Source of the DNA: Cladobotryum mycophilum
Taxonomy: Eukaryota > Ascomycota > Sordariomycetes > Hypocreales > Hypocreaceae
Direction of reading: 5' to 3'
DNA length: 64,000 nt
Assembly: GCA_036429605.1 (NCBI GenBank)
Contig: JAVFKD010000013.1
Coordinates: 62,001 to 126,000, forward strand
Every line of letters begins with the position of its first letter. Positions within the stretch are counted from its first letter, which is position 1. The position numbers and the translations under genes were made by a program. This document shows, piece after piece, positions 47,781 through 59,215 of the stretch. The notes below the pieces were generated by a model, which was given only the letters and a program-made list of their open reading frames with translations, was not told where the DNA came from and made no database searches.

Positions 47781-48346
47781 ATGTCCCAAGATACAATGTC
47801 CACAGATATTACACTCTTAGGTCTGAATCCTCTTCAATCACGGAAAAGTTCATCACATACTAATCCCTGGCGGCTGTAGACTATCTGGATATCTGTAATG
47901 TCGCTTTCGAATGGGCAGAAAGCTACGACACCAAAGACTGGGAACGTCTGCGACGATGTCTTGCGCCATCGATAAGACTTGACTTTCGTAGCCTCCAGGG
48001 GGCCTTGCATGAGCAGTTATCCCCAGATGAGTATGTGGCCATCCTTTCGGATATGAAGTTGTTAGGGGATAAGCGATTGAAGACCCAGCATCTTCTTGGT
48101 GGGGCAAAATGGGAGCGTTTAGGCGATGATGCGGTCCAGGTCTGGCATCAAATGCGAGTTGCGCATCAGCGTTATGTCGACGAGGATATGTTAGTCGTGG
48201 CGAATAAAGGGCATGGCCATGGACTTGCAAGGCATTCGTACAGAAAAATTGACGGAACTTGGAAGCTGGAAGGTGTTGCACCAAAGCTTGAATGGAGCGA
48301 GTATGACTTATTCGGGACCCTCAATCCAAGGGAAGAGGGAGCTTAA
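47781..48346 (+). CDS. Scytalone dehydratase-like protein
   Basis: A 168 aa cone-shaped-barrel (NTF2-fold) dehydratase relative, close to the 172 aa of the melanin enzyme. Exon 1 is 47781-47820, the intron 47821-47879 (59 nt, with the branch-like TACTAAT) and exon 2 47880-48346. The join gives DITLLDYLDICNVAFEWAES. Conserved points: the SYDTKDW region with the active-site Asp, TQHLLGG with the first His, and VAHQRYVD with the second His. The third loop reads HGHGLARHSYRKI where melanin enzymes have an Asn before the HWYRK stretch, so that substrate-binding Asn seems absent. With no naphthol reductase in the window, it more likely dehydrates another cluster intermediate than scytalone (inference). 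Confidence 0.85.
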
Positions 48347-49208
48347 CGGTCGAATCGCACATTTTGGCATTACATTACACTGTTGACCGGAATTAACGTG
48401 TATTTTTGTGCACATAAACCACGCTCACAATAGATCTCAGTACCATAGAGTACTGTATCAAGCTAAGGCATAACAGAGCCACTGGTCTATTATATGCGGG
48501 CAACTTGGTCAATTCATTATATCAACTAATTGCATTGAACATGAGGTCCGGTCCTTTACATAACATTTGTTGTGTGGCGCGGGTCGCCGTTGTCGTCCCT
48601 CCGACTCGCTGATCATCACACTCTCGCGAAGCCCGAAAGATCCACATGTCTTGTTGGATCTCTCATAAAAAACCAGCCTCCCCTCATTTTCTCTCATCAG
48701 CTTGGCAACAAATGATACTCATGTGATCTGGAGATTTGTAGGCGCAGTCAGACTCATGCAGCTAGTAGTGGGCTGTCTTGCGCTTCATCTTCTAATTAGC
48801 TACATAACGTCACTGGCTATTTTGGTTGGTCAAACAATCCGCATTGTCACGACCAACTGCGCACTACACTGACGTAGGAAACATTATACTTCGGCTATAG
48901 CTCACATTCCAGTGCTCAGTCAAGATAAACCAGCGAAGATGATTGGTAATTGTATTCTATTTTTAAGAGAAAAAATGAAGCAGCCAACAACCGGATCTAC
49001 AGTTCTTAGTCGGTTACGGACTCTGAGTTTAAATGGCATGGACCATCAAAGTATGGATATAAAAGCCTGCGGGGAAGTCCTCGGCGCGGGGTTTGAAGGA
49101 GACCATATCTTCCACCTCGACCAAACGAAGGCTTTTTATGATCACCTTGCGCCGCCATAATCCAGTCATACAGTTACCTGATTGCAATTAGTCGACCCGA
49201 TCAACGCC
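48347..49208. other. Intergenic region
   Basis: About 0.9 kb. A plus-strand frame at 48912-49160 (ending FEGDHIFHLDQTKAFYDHL) has some protein character and could be a gene scrap, but I cannot assign it. The right end should hold the promoter of the LovD-like gene. Confidence 0.4.
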
Positions 49209-50469
49209 ATGGCTCAGAGAATCGACAAAGTGTATGAAGACGCTGTTGCGTCAGGGCTCCTTCCAGGGGTCTCAGTGTTCGCAGGAAATAAAGATGGTAA
49301 CCTTTGTCCTTGAAGCCATCAGACAATTTCAGGATTATCGACTGACTCATTCATCAGGGGAAGTTATCTACTCCAAGTCCCTTGGCAAAGCTAGCCTTCA
49401 GAAGGGCCGGGAAGACGACTTTACGCCGTCAACCCTCTGTGGCATTGCCTCAATGAGCAAGCTCATGACAGCAGTGGCCGTCCTTCAATGCGTCGAGCAA
49501 GGAAAGTTGGACTTGGATGAGAACCTCAGACCCAGGTTCCCTGAGATGGGCCAATATGGCATCATCACTGGTTTTGACGAGCAGGACAAAGCCATCTTCA
49601 AATCGGATTCAACGCCCATCAGTCTTCGAACTTTGCTCTCATACACATCTGGCCATGAATATGACTGGGCAAACCCGCTTCTTGGGAAATGGCGCTCCCA
49701 GCGCAATGAAGGTTTTTGGCACGGTCGGACCATTGAGGAAAAGACAGCTATACCACTCACCCACGCCCCCGGTACCAGATTTACATATGGCGGACATTGC
49801 GACTGGGCAGGCAAGGTAATCCAGGTAGCTATGGGCATGAGCCTCGATGAGTTCATGCGCATCTACATCTGGACACCTCTCAGGATCGAGAAAGACGCCT
49901 CATTCTATCCCAAGACGAACCCGGGCATGAAGGACAGAATCGCGGATACCAGCACCCTCAACGAAAAGGGTGAGGGGCCAGCCATGGAATCGGATTTTGA
50001 CATCCTTTTTGGTGGTACTGATTGCTTCGGTGGCGCTGGCATCTTTGCAAGCGCTGAGGCATACTATACTTTTCTCTCAGCCGTTTTCCGCCGGGACTCC
50101 AGGCTACTGACACCAGAGTCATATACTGAGCTTTTCCGCCCACAGCTCAACGAGACGACTGAGCAGGCCTTTAACGATTACTTGTACAAGAACCCTATGC
50201 TCGAACAGTATTTAGCTTTGGGCATCCCGCGTAACATCAGGAAGACGTGGTGTTTCGCAGGAATGATTTGTTTGAGTGGTCAAGAAGGACGGTTTGAGAA
50301 AGGTACTACATTCTGGGCGGGCGCAATGTGTTGTAAGTGGTTCATGGATCATGAGGCGGGCGTCTGTGGGACAGCTTTATGCCAGGTTATTCCACCCATG
50401 CATCCGGCAATCATGTCATTGCACGAAGAGTTTCAGAGGGGAGTGTTGGAGATCGCCAAGAGCAAGTAG
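49209..50469 (+). CDS. LovD-like acyltransferase/serine hydrolase (beta-lactamase fold)
   Basis: A 399 aa enzyme with class C beta-lactamase fold, most like LovD-type transesterases that move a polyketide acyl group onto an alcohol. Exon 1 is 49209-49296, the intron 49297-49357 (61 nt) and exon 2 49358-50469. The catalytic SxxK is SMSK (Ser61, Lys64 in the joined protein), and the general-base Tyr is in FTYGGHCDWAG (Tyr173); both match LovD spacing. Other family marks are LLSYTSGHEYDW and GGAGIFASAEAYYTFL. No signal peptide, as expected for a cytosolic tailoring enzyme. A plain esterase of the same fold is the alternative. Confidence 0.87.
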
Positions 50470-53062
50470 ATTGAATGGCGCATGTATCTTAGACATCGGA
50501 AGAGAAAATGGTCGCATCGACTTGTCTGACTAAGAGAGAATGTAAATTTACCCTGTGCCCGCAGATTGCTTCTCTAAGTGTTTGATAGTCTTCACTACGA
50601 GTGGGAAAAGAGGCTCACGGATATCAGGTCCAGGTAATATAATCTAGCCTCACACTAAAGGCGTAATATATCTCACGACCGAGAGCTTAATACTTGTATC
50701 CCCGCATCCTATACACTGGCAGCGTTTTGGAAAATCACTACGTATAGCGTAAGTATCGCGGATTCAAATTGAGATGAGAAGAGTAATTGACACATCGTAG
50801 AGGGAGATGCTTGACATATCCTTGTGGCAGTTTGCTGTGCTTCCAGAATGCCGCCTTTACCCCACTGTGGTCCCTCAAGCACAGGCTTGATCACCAGAGC
50901 ACACTCTTTTGCAGTCATAAACATATCATGTTCTGTTAGGCTACGATTCCAACGAGGCTCAAATATGGGAGTCTATTGAGGGCACTGATATGGCTAATGA
51001 ACGCACACCTCAGAAGCCCCTTTGGATTTGGAATTATGTGACACTCGGCTGGTGTGAATATGTGGTCAGCCATTCTCTAATCCCTCTTTGACATCAAGGC
51101 ATTCCATCATCCAGATTACATAAAAGTGGGTAGAGTGAGCCCTCAATCAAATCTTTTTATTCTGTCTTCGAGAGGTGGGGGAGAAGGACGGATGTTGCCT
51201 GACGGCTTGGTCTCTCTGGCATGGAAGAGGTTACGATGAATCCCTCACAGAGCTAACAGGTATTGTAAAGCCATGTTACTGGCGGCTGCTTTCCTAATGA
51301 GGATATTACCATATTTAATGCTATGTTTTTTTTTATCTCGCTTCAGATGTCGCTAATGTAAGTTGTACACATTCATTGATACAAATTTGCAGTGGGTGTG
51401 AAGAGCAAGGCGGCCACTTTGGTCGCGGACAGGGTCTTGACACACAAGCGAGACTGTTGCTATAGATAAGGTTGGCTACGAAGCAATAGAGAACGTAAAA
51501 GCCCCCTTTAATCCCCCGGATATCTTATTGGGACTTCTCTAGGTAACCAAGTTATGCATCTGGTATCCCTTTAGAGTAACTTGCCAGCTCCAACGCGTCT
51601 GTTTGTACGTGCACATTGAACAAATATCACCATGAAATCGAGACAAAGGATATCGAAACTCCTCCAAAGTCTTTTCTCACAGGCGCAAGCACCGCCACAC
51701 TTTCCAATTGCATGTCTTACTTTTATGCTTCGCACGAGCCGGGTATCTCAATTGATATGGGAGGCTCATCAGGGCCGTCAATGGATCCGTTCTCATGAAA
51801 GCGATATTTCTACTGTTGGTTTGTTGGGAGTGCTACCCCTCTACGTGGGGGTGAAGGGGAGCGGAGGGATAATGAGCTAGATCATCCATCATCAGTCCAA
51901 AAAAAAGACAATCTGTGAAGCTTGTGAAAATTCGATCTTAGGTTTCCCTTTTTGGGACTGTGAATGGTTTCTTCATTTAAGGAAGCTTTGATTAAATGAA
52001 TGTATAATTAATTACTGTTGTTTAAAAGGTCCTTGGTACGGCCTTATGGTGTTGGAGGAAGTTTTACGTCTAACAAATTGGCATCGCTCATGGGAACCCC
52101 CTAGCTAAGATTCTTTTATCTCAGATTCTTCAATTGGGTAAGTTGGGGCTCGTCGATTTCCGCACTCCAAAGATCCCTTGGTAGTACTGACAACTCTGAC
52201 TCCATGGCCAGTGATTCATGCCACTATAAACGGTTTTGGTTGTGGAAAAATAAATATGCCCGCCATTCTCGAGCCAGTCCCAGTTGCAATAGCCAGACTC
52301 GATCGCATGGCGGCTCTGCAAGGTAAAATGAAATTATCGAAACAGTCAATAGCGCGTCTTCATATAAAATGCAAAGGAATGACCAGCGCCAGCTTTGGCT
52401 GACCGTGCCTACGGGCTATCCGAACGATAACTAAGCAGCAGTGATCTTGACTCGGCTATCGGCGCGAAATTCTTGCTATTTGGAGCACAGAAACTAGACG
52501 TGACCTCCTTGTCCAACATTTCGGCATACGACCAGACCATATCATTTCAAATCAAGATGTTAACTCTTCAGGCATTACGGCGAAAACCAAGGGCAGAGGT
52601 GGCAATGGGTAGTGATTGTGATTGATAATGATCTCTAACTTGCTACGCGATCCGCTATGGAAACCAAACGCCCCCCACGTAGAGGGGTCAAACTCCCAGA
52701 CAAATCAACTCATTTCTGAATCCATGTAGAGAGCCACATCACATTGCAGAGTTCGCTTCGACTGCTTGGTCGACATCACAAAGATAGACATGAGGCTAAT
52801 CGATGGTTGGAGGCGTCATATTTTGGTGATCTAGGTGTTTTAGAGCGGGTTACGTTCAATTCCTTTGTAGCGCGCTATTGGCATTCGCTTTAACACATTT
52901 GTTTAGCCGTTGCGCCATGTAAACCAGTTTCAATCTAAGTCAACTTACTGAGGATAACGGCTCCATGACGCAGCGATCTCTTACTGAGTACATTCGCATA
53001 TGCGTTGAGCGTGGTTCTGCTGCTATATATCCAACGACATCCGATTATATCCTATATTAGAT
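50470..53062. other. Long intergenic region without a supported gene
   Basis: About 2.6 kb. Short frames occur on both strands (for example 51632-51880 and 52178-52402 on plus), none with recognisable motifs. An A-run is at 51899-51906. Confidence 0.45.
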
Positions 53063-53330
53063 ATGGCAATAGCCATGCCAAAAATATTTTGGGGAGGGTG
53101 GGGTGCACACAACGGCAAGCTTTTTTCCCTTGCGCCCGATGAAGAAATGGTCAAGATAAGCGGTTGTTTTGATCTTCCTATCAAAACACCAAATCGGAGC
53201 CATTCATCAGAATATATGTACTCACTCGGCTGTCAAAAGCATCTCTTGCTAACCCGAACGCAACAACGTATCTGATTACTGGTGACTTGGGTGGCATCGG
53301 TTGCACTATGGCGCAGTGAACGATTAAAAA
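53063..53330 (+). pseudogene. PKS ketoreductase-start relic
   Basis: One frame from about 53207 reads SKASLANPNATTYLITGDLG and GIGCTMAQ, then stops at 53318-53320. This is the start of a PKS KR domain (TYLITGGLGGIG type). In another frame just upstream, HNGKLFSLAPDEEMVKI resembles the ER-KR linker. Frames are broken and nothing follows. It is on the opposite strand to the PKS relic at 56.6-59.2 kb. Confidence 0.5.
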
Positions 53331-54989
53331 AAGTGAAGATGAGGTTTCTGCTCGACACGTCCAAATCCCTTCCAGGAATGCACTGGCAGCTGCATAATCC
53401 CAACGCCAAAAAAGTATCACAAGATAATACCGCGCCCATTAATAGACTAAACCCTTTACTATATTACTAAAGGCGGACCACCTCTTCTTAGCAACTTAAC
53501 TACAAATGGTCTGGACGTTCAGTCTTTCAAGTAAATACATTCAGCGCTGTTCTGCTCCATACTTAGTCTCTGTGGCACGTCCCGAGCCTGTGCCCAAGCT
53601 AGGAGCAGATCCACTACAGGCGGAATGTGTAGGGGGCTCGTAGCTCGAATACACGATTTCAACAACGCAACATATAACCATGACCCAATACAAAGTACTG
53701 ATGTGTAAATGTGAAGGTATTCGGGTTTACACTGATAAACAACTGAAATTTCAGAGAGGAGGATAGCTGGGGCGCTTCTCGTTGTAATCTTGGATATTGG
53801 ATGCTTCCCGCTCCCGGCATATCCCAGCCATGCCTGATGCCGAGCTGTCACTCAAGGAACCTACGTTACTATAGAAACTAGCCGTCCAATGAGCGTGTAT
53901 TGTAAGGCTATATATTTTATCCCTATAAAGTTCCGATGTTGTAATGCTCCTCTGAAGCCCAAAATCTTTTGGATGAGTAAGATAATAATAACTGGCTTGG
54001 AATGAGAATGGATGCGGGGGCGAGGCTGAGGCCGATGCCCAATGCTATCGAATTATTCCCGCTACATCTACGTGGAATTATAGATACTTGTACTTGAATC
54101 CATGCAGAGCATTTTCATACACATGGTTATAACTTATAACTCCGACTTAAAATCCCACACCTGACTATTTAGGTCTCTCCGGCACGACATAAAGGTCGCA
54201 GAAGGTCGTAGAGGGTTCTTGGTCTGCGCCTGGTCTCAAAAGGCCACCGTTCATATTCAACCTCCCTATCGAGCTGAGAAATTCTAGTTGTAGGTCTACA
54301 CACATGAAGTAAGTGAATTTGAAACCAATGTTATCTGACTTGTATACAGCTAGCGGGTCAGAAGGGAGGGCTTGAAGACAACTGTTACAATGATGCCTGG
54401 ACTACGATTAATGGCGCGTCAAAAACTCTTTTTTTGCAGTTGTGAATCGCAGTGAGACACTTTTTTTGCCTACAGAAATGAGAAATATATTGGTTTTTTT
54501 AAGGGCTGCGATTTCTAACTGAACATAGACAAAAACAAAGGATATACTAAAGAGGTCTTCGTGGTTCCATCATCCCACTTCTGGTGGGAACAGAAAGACT
54601 ATTATATAGGGTAAGTGTCAGAGCAGAAGCGCCCCACCGGCGATCAGAACATGCCTGTGGTTGTCAATTTCCCGACGATGATCGTTATTCTCCCCTTGGG
54701 TCATCTTGTCATCAGCAGTCTGACGGGACAAATGTTGAAATTTGAAACAACGGATTAACTGCCATTCCGATTATTCAAAGGGTGCCTAACGAATCTCTTC
54801 CGTATTGAGAAATGAGCACTACATAATTTTACGCCCTTGATGTCATCTCTCTAGAGAATTCCTTGCCAGCAGTAAATTTCTCCCCGCTTGGAAGCATCCT
54901 GATCCTCATTTTTATTCGTCCCTGGAGATGCTTTGATTATCTTCACACAACCTCCATTATTGAGAAAATCTCCGAATTTTGCGCATAGA
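53331..54989. other. Intergenic region
   Basis: About 1.7 kb. The minus-strand frame 53519-53851 has no similarity. The right end should include the promoter of the second acyltransferase. Confidence 0.4.
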
Positions 54990-56464
54990 ATGGAACGGCG
55001 ACTCTTGAGCACTTGGAACCAGGTAGCACCACGAGCTTATATATGCAAGTGGTACTGCTTCCCCTATGATAGAGAGGGGAATCTTGAAGATCTCAGGGAA
55101 CACTTGATTGCCGCCCTTCATCAATTGGCAAAGCATTTCCCAGATCTTGCGGCAAAAGTTTTCCTCCTCTCCAACCCATTGGGCTGCCTCTGCATTGAAC
55201 TAGATGATCATGCTGAGATTCCGCTCAAAGTCTTCAATGCTCACGATTCCTTTGGCTGGACTTATGATGAACTCAAGTCTCAGGGCTTCCCTGCCAGAGC
55301 TTTTGTGGACACTTCCTTTGACCTTCCATACCGGCTCCAAGAAGACAAACAGGGGATTCCGGTTTTCGAAGTTCATGCTAGATTAATTGAAGGAGGCCTG
55401 CTGTTGGGTATTTACAGCCACCACTCTATCAGCGATGGCACCGGATTAGACAATTACATCAGCTCCTTTGCTGAGTTAACCAGAGACCCAAACCAGACCT
55501 TGAAGCTGCAATGTCCGGCCGATATCGATATTGACTTGCCTGAGACAATTGAGAATGCTAGACTGATGAACGTTGGCAACCGCACATTTCAGGAGCTCCT
55601 GGAGCTTTGCCCTGAGTATAGCCTTCTTCCATCTCCTACTGGTCCAACACAATTTCGAGCTCTCCCTACAGGACTACCGATAGAGAATATCCAGAAAACT
55701 GGTCGTATCTTCGTTGTTGGAGCTCAGAAAATAACTACTATCAGAGAAAAGGTCTTGGAACACCTAGGTACTGAATCTAGTGAACGCCTGCCCTCAACTT
55801 TTACCTGCCTTGCAGGGATCATATGGGCGCATGTAACAAAGGCCCGCTTACGCAGCCCGAAGAACCTGCTCTCCTCATCGACAGACAAGCTAATTGCTCC
55901 AGAGAGGGTGCGTCTCATGATTTGCATTAATTGGAGGCGTCGCGCCTTTACGAGCATCATGGATGCTAGCGCAGGGAACACCATTGCACTCCCCGTCGCC
56001 ACTGTTGACATAGCGACACTCCTTGCGGTATCTGACGGGGATGAGAATGTCGCATACAAAGCTCTAGCTGTTGTGGCTCAAGCTATAGATACGACCATCT
56101 CTAGTGTCAATGAAGACTTCGTCGCTCTTCGCACGTCCACTATCCGTGCTGCTCCTGATCCCCGGCTCATCGGGCTAACTGCAGATCTGCGCGACCCGCA
56201 AGACTTTTACATCAACACCTGGCGACATTTTGGGGCTGATACGCGGTGGGGTATTCAGGGGTTGATGTCAATAACAGTGATGGCATTATTCCCGACGCAG
56301 TACGCAAAGCCCAGGCGGGGTGGGACATGGGTGCCGCCCTAGTATTGCCAGCAAAGAAGAACAGTCTTAACATTGAGGTCTTAGTAAGGCTAGACATTGA
56401 TTCAATGGCGACGCTGTGCTCTGATTCAAGATGGGGCGACTGGGTAGACAAGGTTATTGAGTAA
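54990..56464 (+). CDS. BAHD-like fungal O-acyltransferase with a C-terminal frameshift
   Basis: Second trichothecene-acetyltransferase-like enzyme in the window. I start it at ATG 54990 (MERRLLSTWNQVAPRAYICK); the frame upstream has no earlier ATG. The HxxxD motif is HHSISDG in GIYSHHSISDGTGLDNY. The DFGWG-equivalent region is DFYINTWRHFGADTRWG. The frame closes at 56342 with an unrelated tail, but the true C-terminus (IIPDAVRKAQAGWDMGAALV, ending DWVDKVIE) continues in the next frame to 56464. One extra G in the G-run 56258-56261 would join the two. So this is either a sequencing error or a recent frameshift. Intact length would be about 490 aa, normal for the family. Confidence 0.8.
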
Positions 56465-56578
56465 AAGATTCAGTCATGCAGTGATTTTAAGCTACGGAGT
56501 CTCATTTGGTTAGATCACCTTCCGCTATTCAATAATATTATTTAGATGGAGATGCTCATCAAGTGCAGTCCACAGCCA

Positions 56579-59215
56579 CTAATTCTTAAATGACAATTCA
56601 ATTTTGGATGAACGAACATAAGCGCTCTGGACAGTAACATCAGCAGCGAGCGCAGCAAGGGATGGGCTCTGCAGAATGCTGAAAATAGATGCCTCGGCTG
56701 CAGCCTGTTGCACTAGCATGTTGCGCAACTCAACAGCAACCAGTGAGTAAATGCCATAGTGCGCTGGACGGTTTGCCAACTCAATATCAGCAATGGGGAT
56801 CAAGAAGATGCCCGATAACTTCTCCGCAATAGCCGCACACACAAGTTCAACTGCGTTTTCTAGAGAAGTGGCGGTGGCTAACCGATTCCCCAATGAACTC
56901 GAAGCCTCTTCGGTGGAATTTTTATCAAGGTCGTCGTGTTTACTGTCGCTACGCAAGGCAGAAAACCTGGTATCACGACCTAATTGAGACTCGCCATCGC
57001 CATCCCAATGACTGCCTGGACCCGAGTCAAGTCCGACAACAACCTGGGGTTCATATGGAGTGAGAACGGCGCTCCCTAGCACTCCAAGCACTTGTTTTTC
57101 GCTAAGTGGCTTGTGACCAAGTCTTTGCAAGCGTCCCAAGATGCTGGCCGCCTCAGCAGCTACACCAATGGTCTTGACATCACCAAGGTCGATAGACACA
57201 GCAGGGAGGCCACGCGCAACTCGCCGTCGAGCAAGCTCATCTTGGTAAGATCCAGCTGCTGAGTAGTTGCACTGACTTGAGTTACTAGTGATACTCACGG
57301 CAGAGGAGAGTATGACGAAAAAGTCTAAGGTGTCGCGGCGGTCGAGTTGCTTATGAAGATTCCATGTACCGCGAACTTTGGGTGATGCAGTGGCTTGATA
57401 GCTGGCATAAGTCATCTGCTCAAAGATGGTATCCTAAGACACATAATTATATTAGCTTTATAGATCGTTGATAGTGGGAGGTAAGTCGGCCAGCAGAAAC
57501 ATGCATGGACTTGTACGGGTCATTATTCCATACCTCAAGAACCATATCGGCTTGAATCAAGCCATGGATTGGGGGTAGACCTTCTTCTTCGCATGATTGT
57601 AGCGCCTTGGAAAGATCAACTTCGTTTGTAACATCACAGCCCACGGCTTTAAATCGACAACCGGTCTCTTGTAGTTCGTTTAGATAGGTGGTAGTTTTCT
57701 GGCTTGTGCCAGCGCTACGCGATAGAAGAATGAGATTCTTTGCACCGTTGGACACCATCCAATACGCAATGGAACGATCAATGCCGCCTAGACCACCTAT
57801 AATGAGGTAGGATGCGTCTGGGGAAAATCTGGCGGATGGGGTTCACCGAAGAACGGGGATCATTTCGTCGGGAGCAACAGATAGCACAACTTTGCCCATA
57901 TGCCCGCTACTCTGAAGCAAATGGAACGCTTTAGGGACATCGCCCATTCTATAGACTGTGATTGGATGAATGGGGGTAAAAATCTTGGATTCGATGAGCC
58001 GTGCAACTTCAGTGAAGCGCCTTATGTACGCCAAGGGGCTTATGCTGATTGTTGGCGGGATGATACCTCTTTCCATTGCCAACACCGCCTTCATGATACT
58101 GGCTAATCCACTCGTCGTCCCAGTGTGGTCAATGTTCTTTTTGACGGAGCCAATGCGCAAAGCGCCATCATTTGATCGCCGTTCCTTGAAAACAGTGGCT
58201 ACGACGGCTGCCTCGATTGGATCACCAGTTGGCATACCTGTGCCATGTGTCTCGAAATATTGTGTCTCAAGAGGGTCGATGCCAGCCTTAGAGTAACATT
58301 GCCAGATGGGAGTTTCTTGCACCTGAATGGGTGATGTAAGTGTCTCTGTCTTGCACTCTCGATCGAGATGCGTCTCTCGAATGATGGCTCGAATGGGATC
58401 TCCTGCCATCAGAGCGTCTTTCAGTGGCTTAACCACAATAGTAGCCACAACGTCGCCACGCCCGTAACCGTTGTCACGCGAATCAAAAGCACAACGCTTT
58501 CCGTCGTGGGAAAGAAAGTTATATGAACAGACACATTAATCCACTCCTTGTCACACAGCATGAATGCAACACACCCTAAAGTTCCCAGAGCCTTGAAATG
58601 ATCTGGGTTTAACAAAATGTTTGAACCGCCTACTATGCTAACATCCCTCTCTCCGCCTTGTAGGTTTTGGACAGCTTGGTGAAGGGCTACGAGTGTTGTG
58701 GAGCAGCCCGCGTCTACCGTCATGCTTGGTCCTCGAAAGCCAAAGAAATGAGATATTCGGTTTGAGGCCATGGCTGATCCTATTCCAGTAAGGAAGAATC
58801 GGGGTCGCCTATCTTCATCGCGTACTATCGAGACTCTATAGTCATGAGTAGAAATACCGGCAAATACAGACGTATTAGAACCCGCGACTTGGCCCAAAGG
58901 AAGACCGGCTGCAGAGAGATGCCAGTAATCGCGACGCTGAGGCCCTGATCGGTAAGGAAGAAAAGGGCCACGAATAGAGTTTTACGTCACGAACCATTTT
59001 CCAGTACCTAGTAAACTGACTCCAATTAGGGCCGAAACCGGGGATCCAAGGTCTAGTCGGATTCTCATCAGTGTATGCTCATCTAAAATTAGCGTGACAG
59101 CCACCGGATCTCGTCGTACCGATTCGGTTTCTGTAGAGAAATTAAAAAATGCAGCATCAAAAAATGTTGTATCCTCGTTCAAGAAGTAGCCTCCTTGCGC
59201 ATGTGTCTAGATTCC
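56579..59215 (-). pseudogene. PKS relic: KS fused in frame to ER end, then KR and ACP
   Basis: Remains of a second highly reducing PKS. It opens inside the KS (GGYFLNEDTTFFDAAFFNF near 59200) with the KS start missing and frames broken to about 58900. KS: GPSMTVDAGCSTTLVALHQA, then FETHGTGMPTGDP and IGSVKKNIDH. An old intron (58574-58519) now ends in AA instead of AG. At about 58020 the KS end (GIIPPTISIS) runs in frame into the ER end (RRFTEVARLIESK, SGHMGKVVLSV), so AT, DH, MT and most of ER are deleted. A TGA at about 57843 precedes the KR (SYLIIGGLGGIDRSIAYWM). KR intron 57533-57434. The last exon to 56579 holds the KR end and an ACP reading YGIYSLVAVELRN, with Tyr where Asp is usual before the phosphopantetheine Ser. 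Confidence 0.85.

Noticed and set aside
49209..50469. LovD-like gene as evidence for a lovastatin-type cluster
   Set aside because: No LovB-type nonaketide or LovF-type diketide synthase partner, LovC-type reductase or LovG-type hydrolase is visible; the family is used in many pathways.
56579..59215. Second functional PKS
   Set aside because: It lacks the KS start, AT, DH, MT and most of ER, has an in-frame TGA and a lost splice acceptor.
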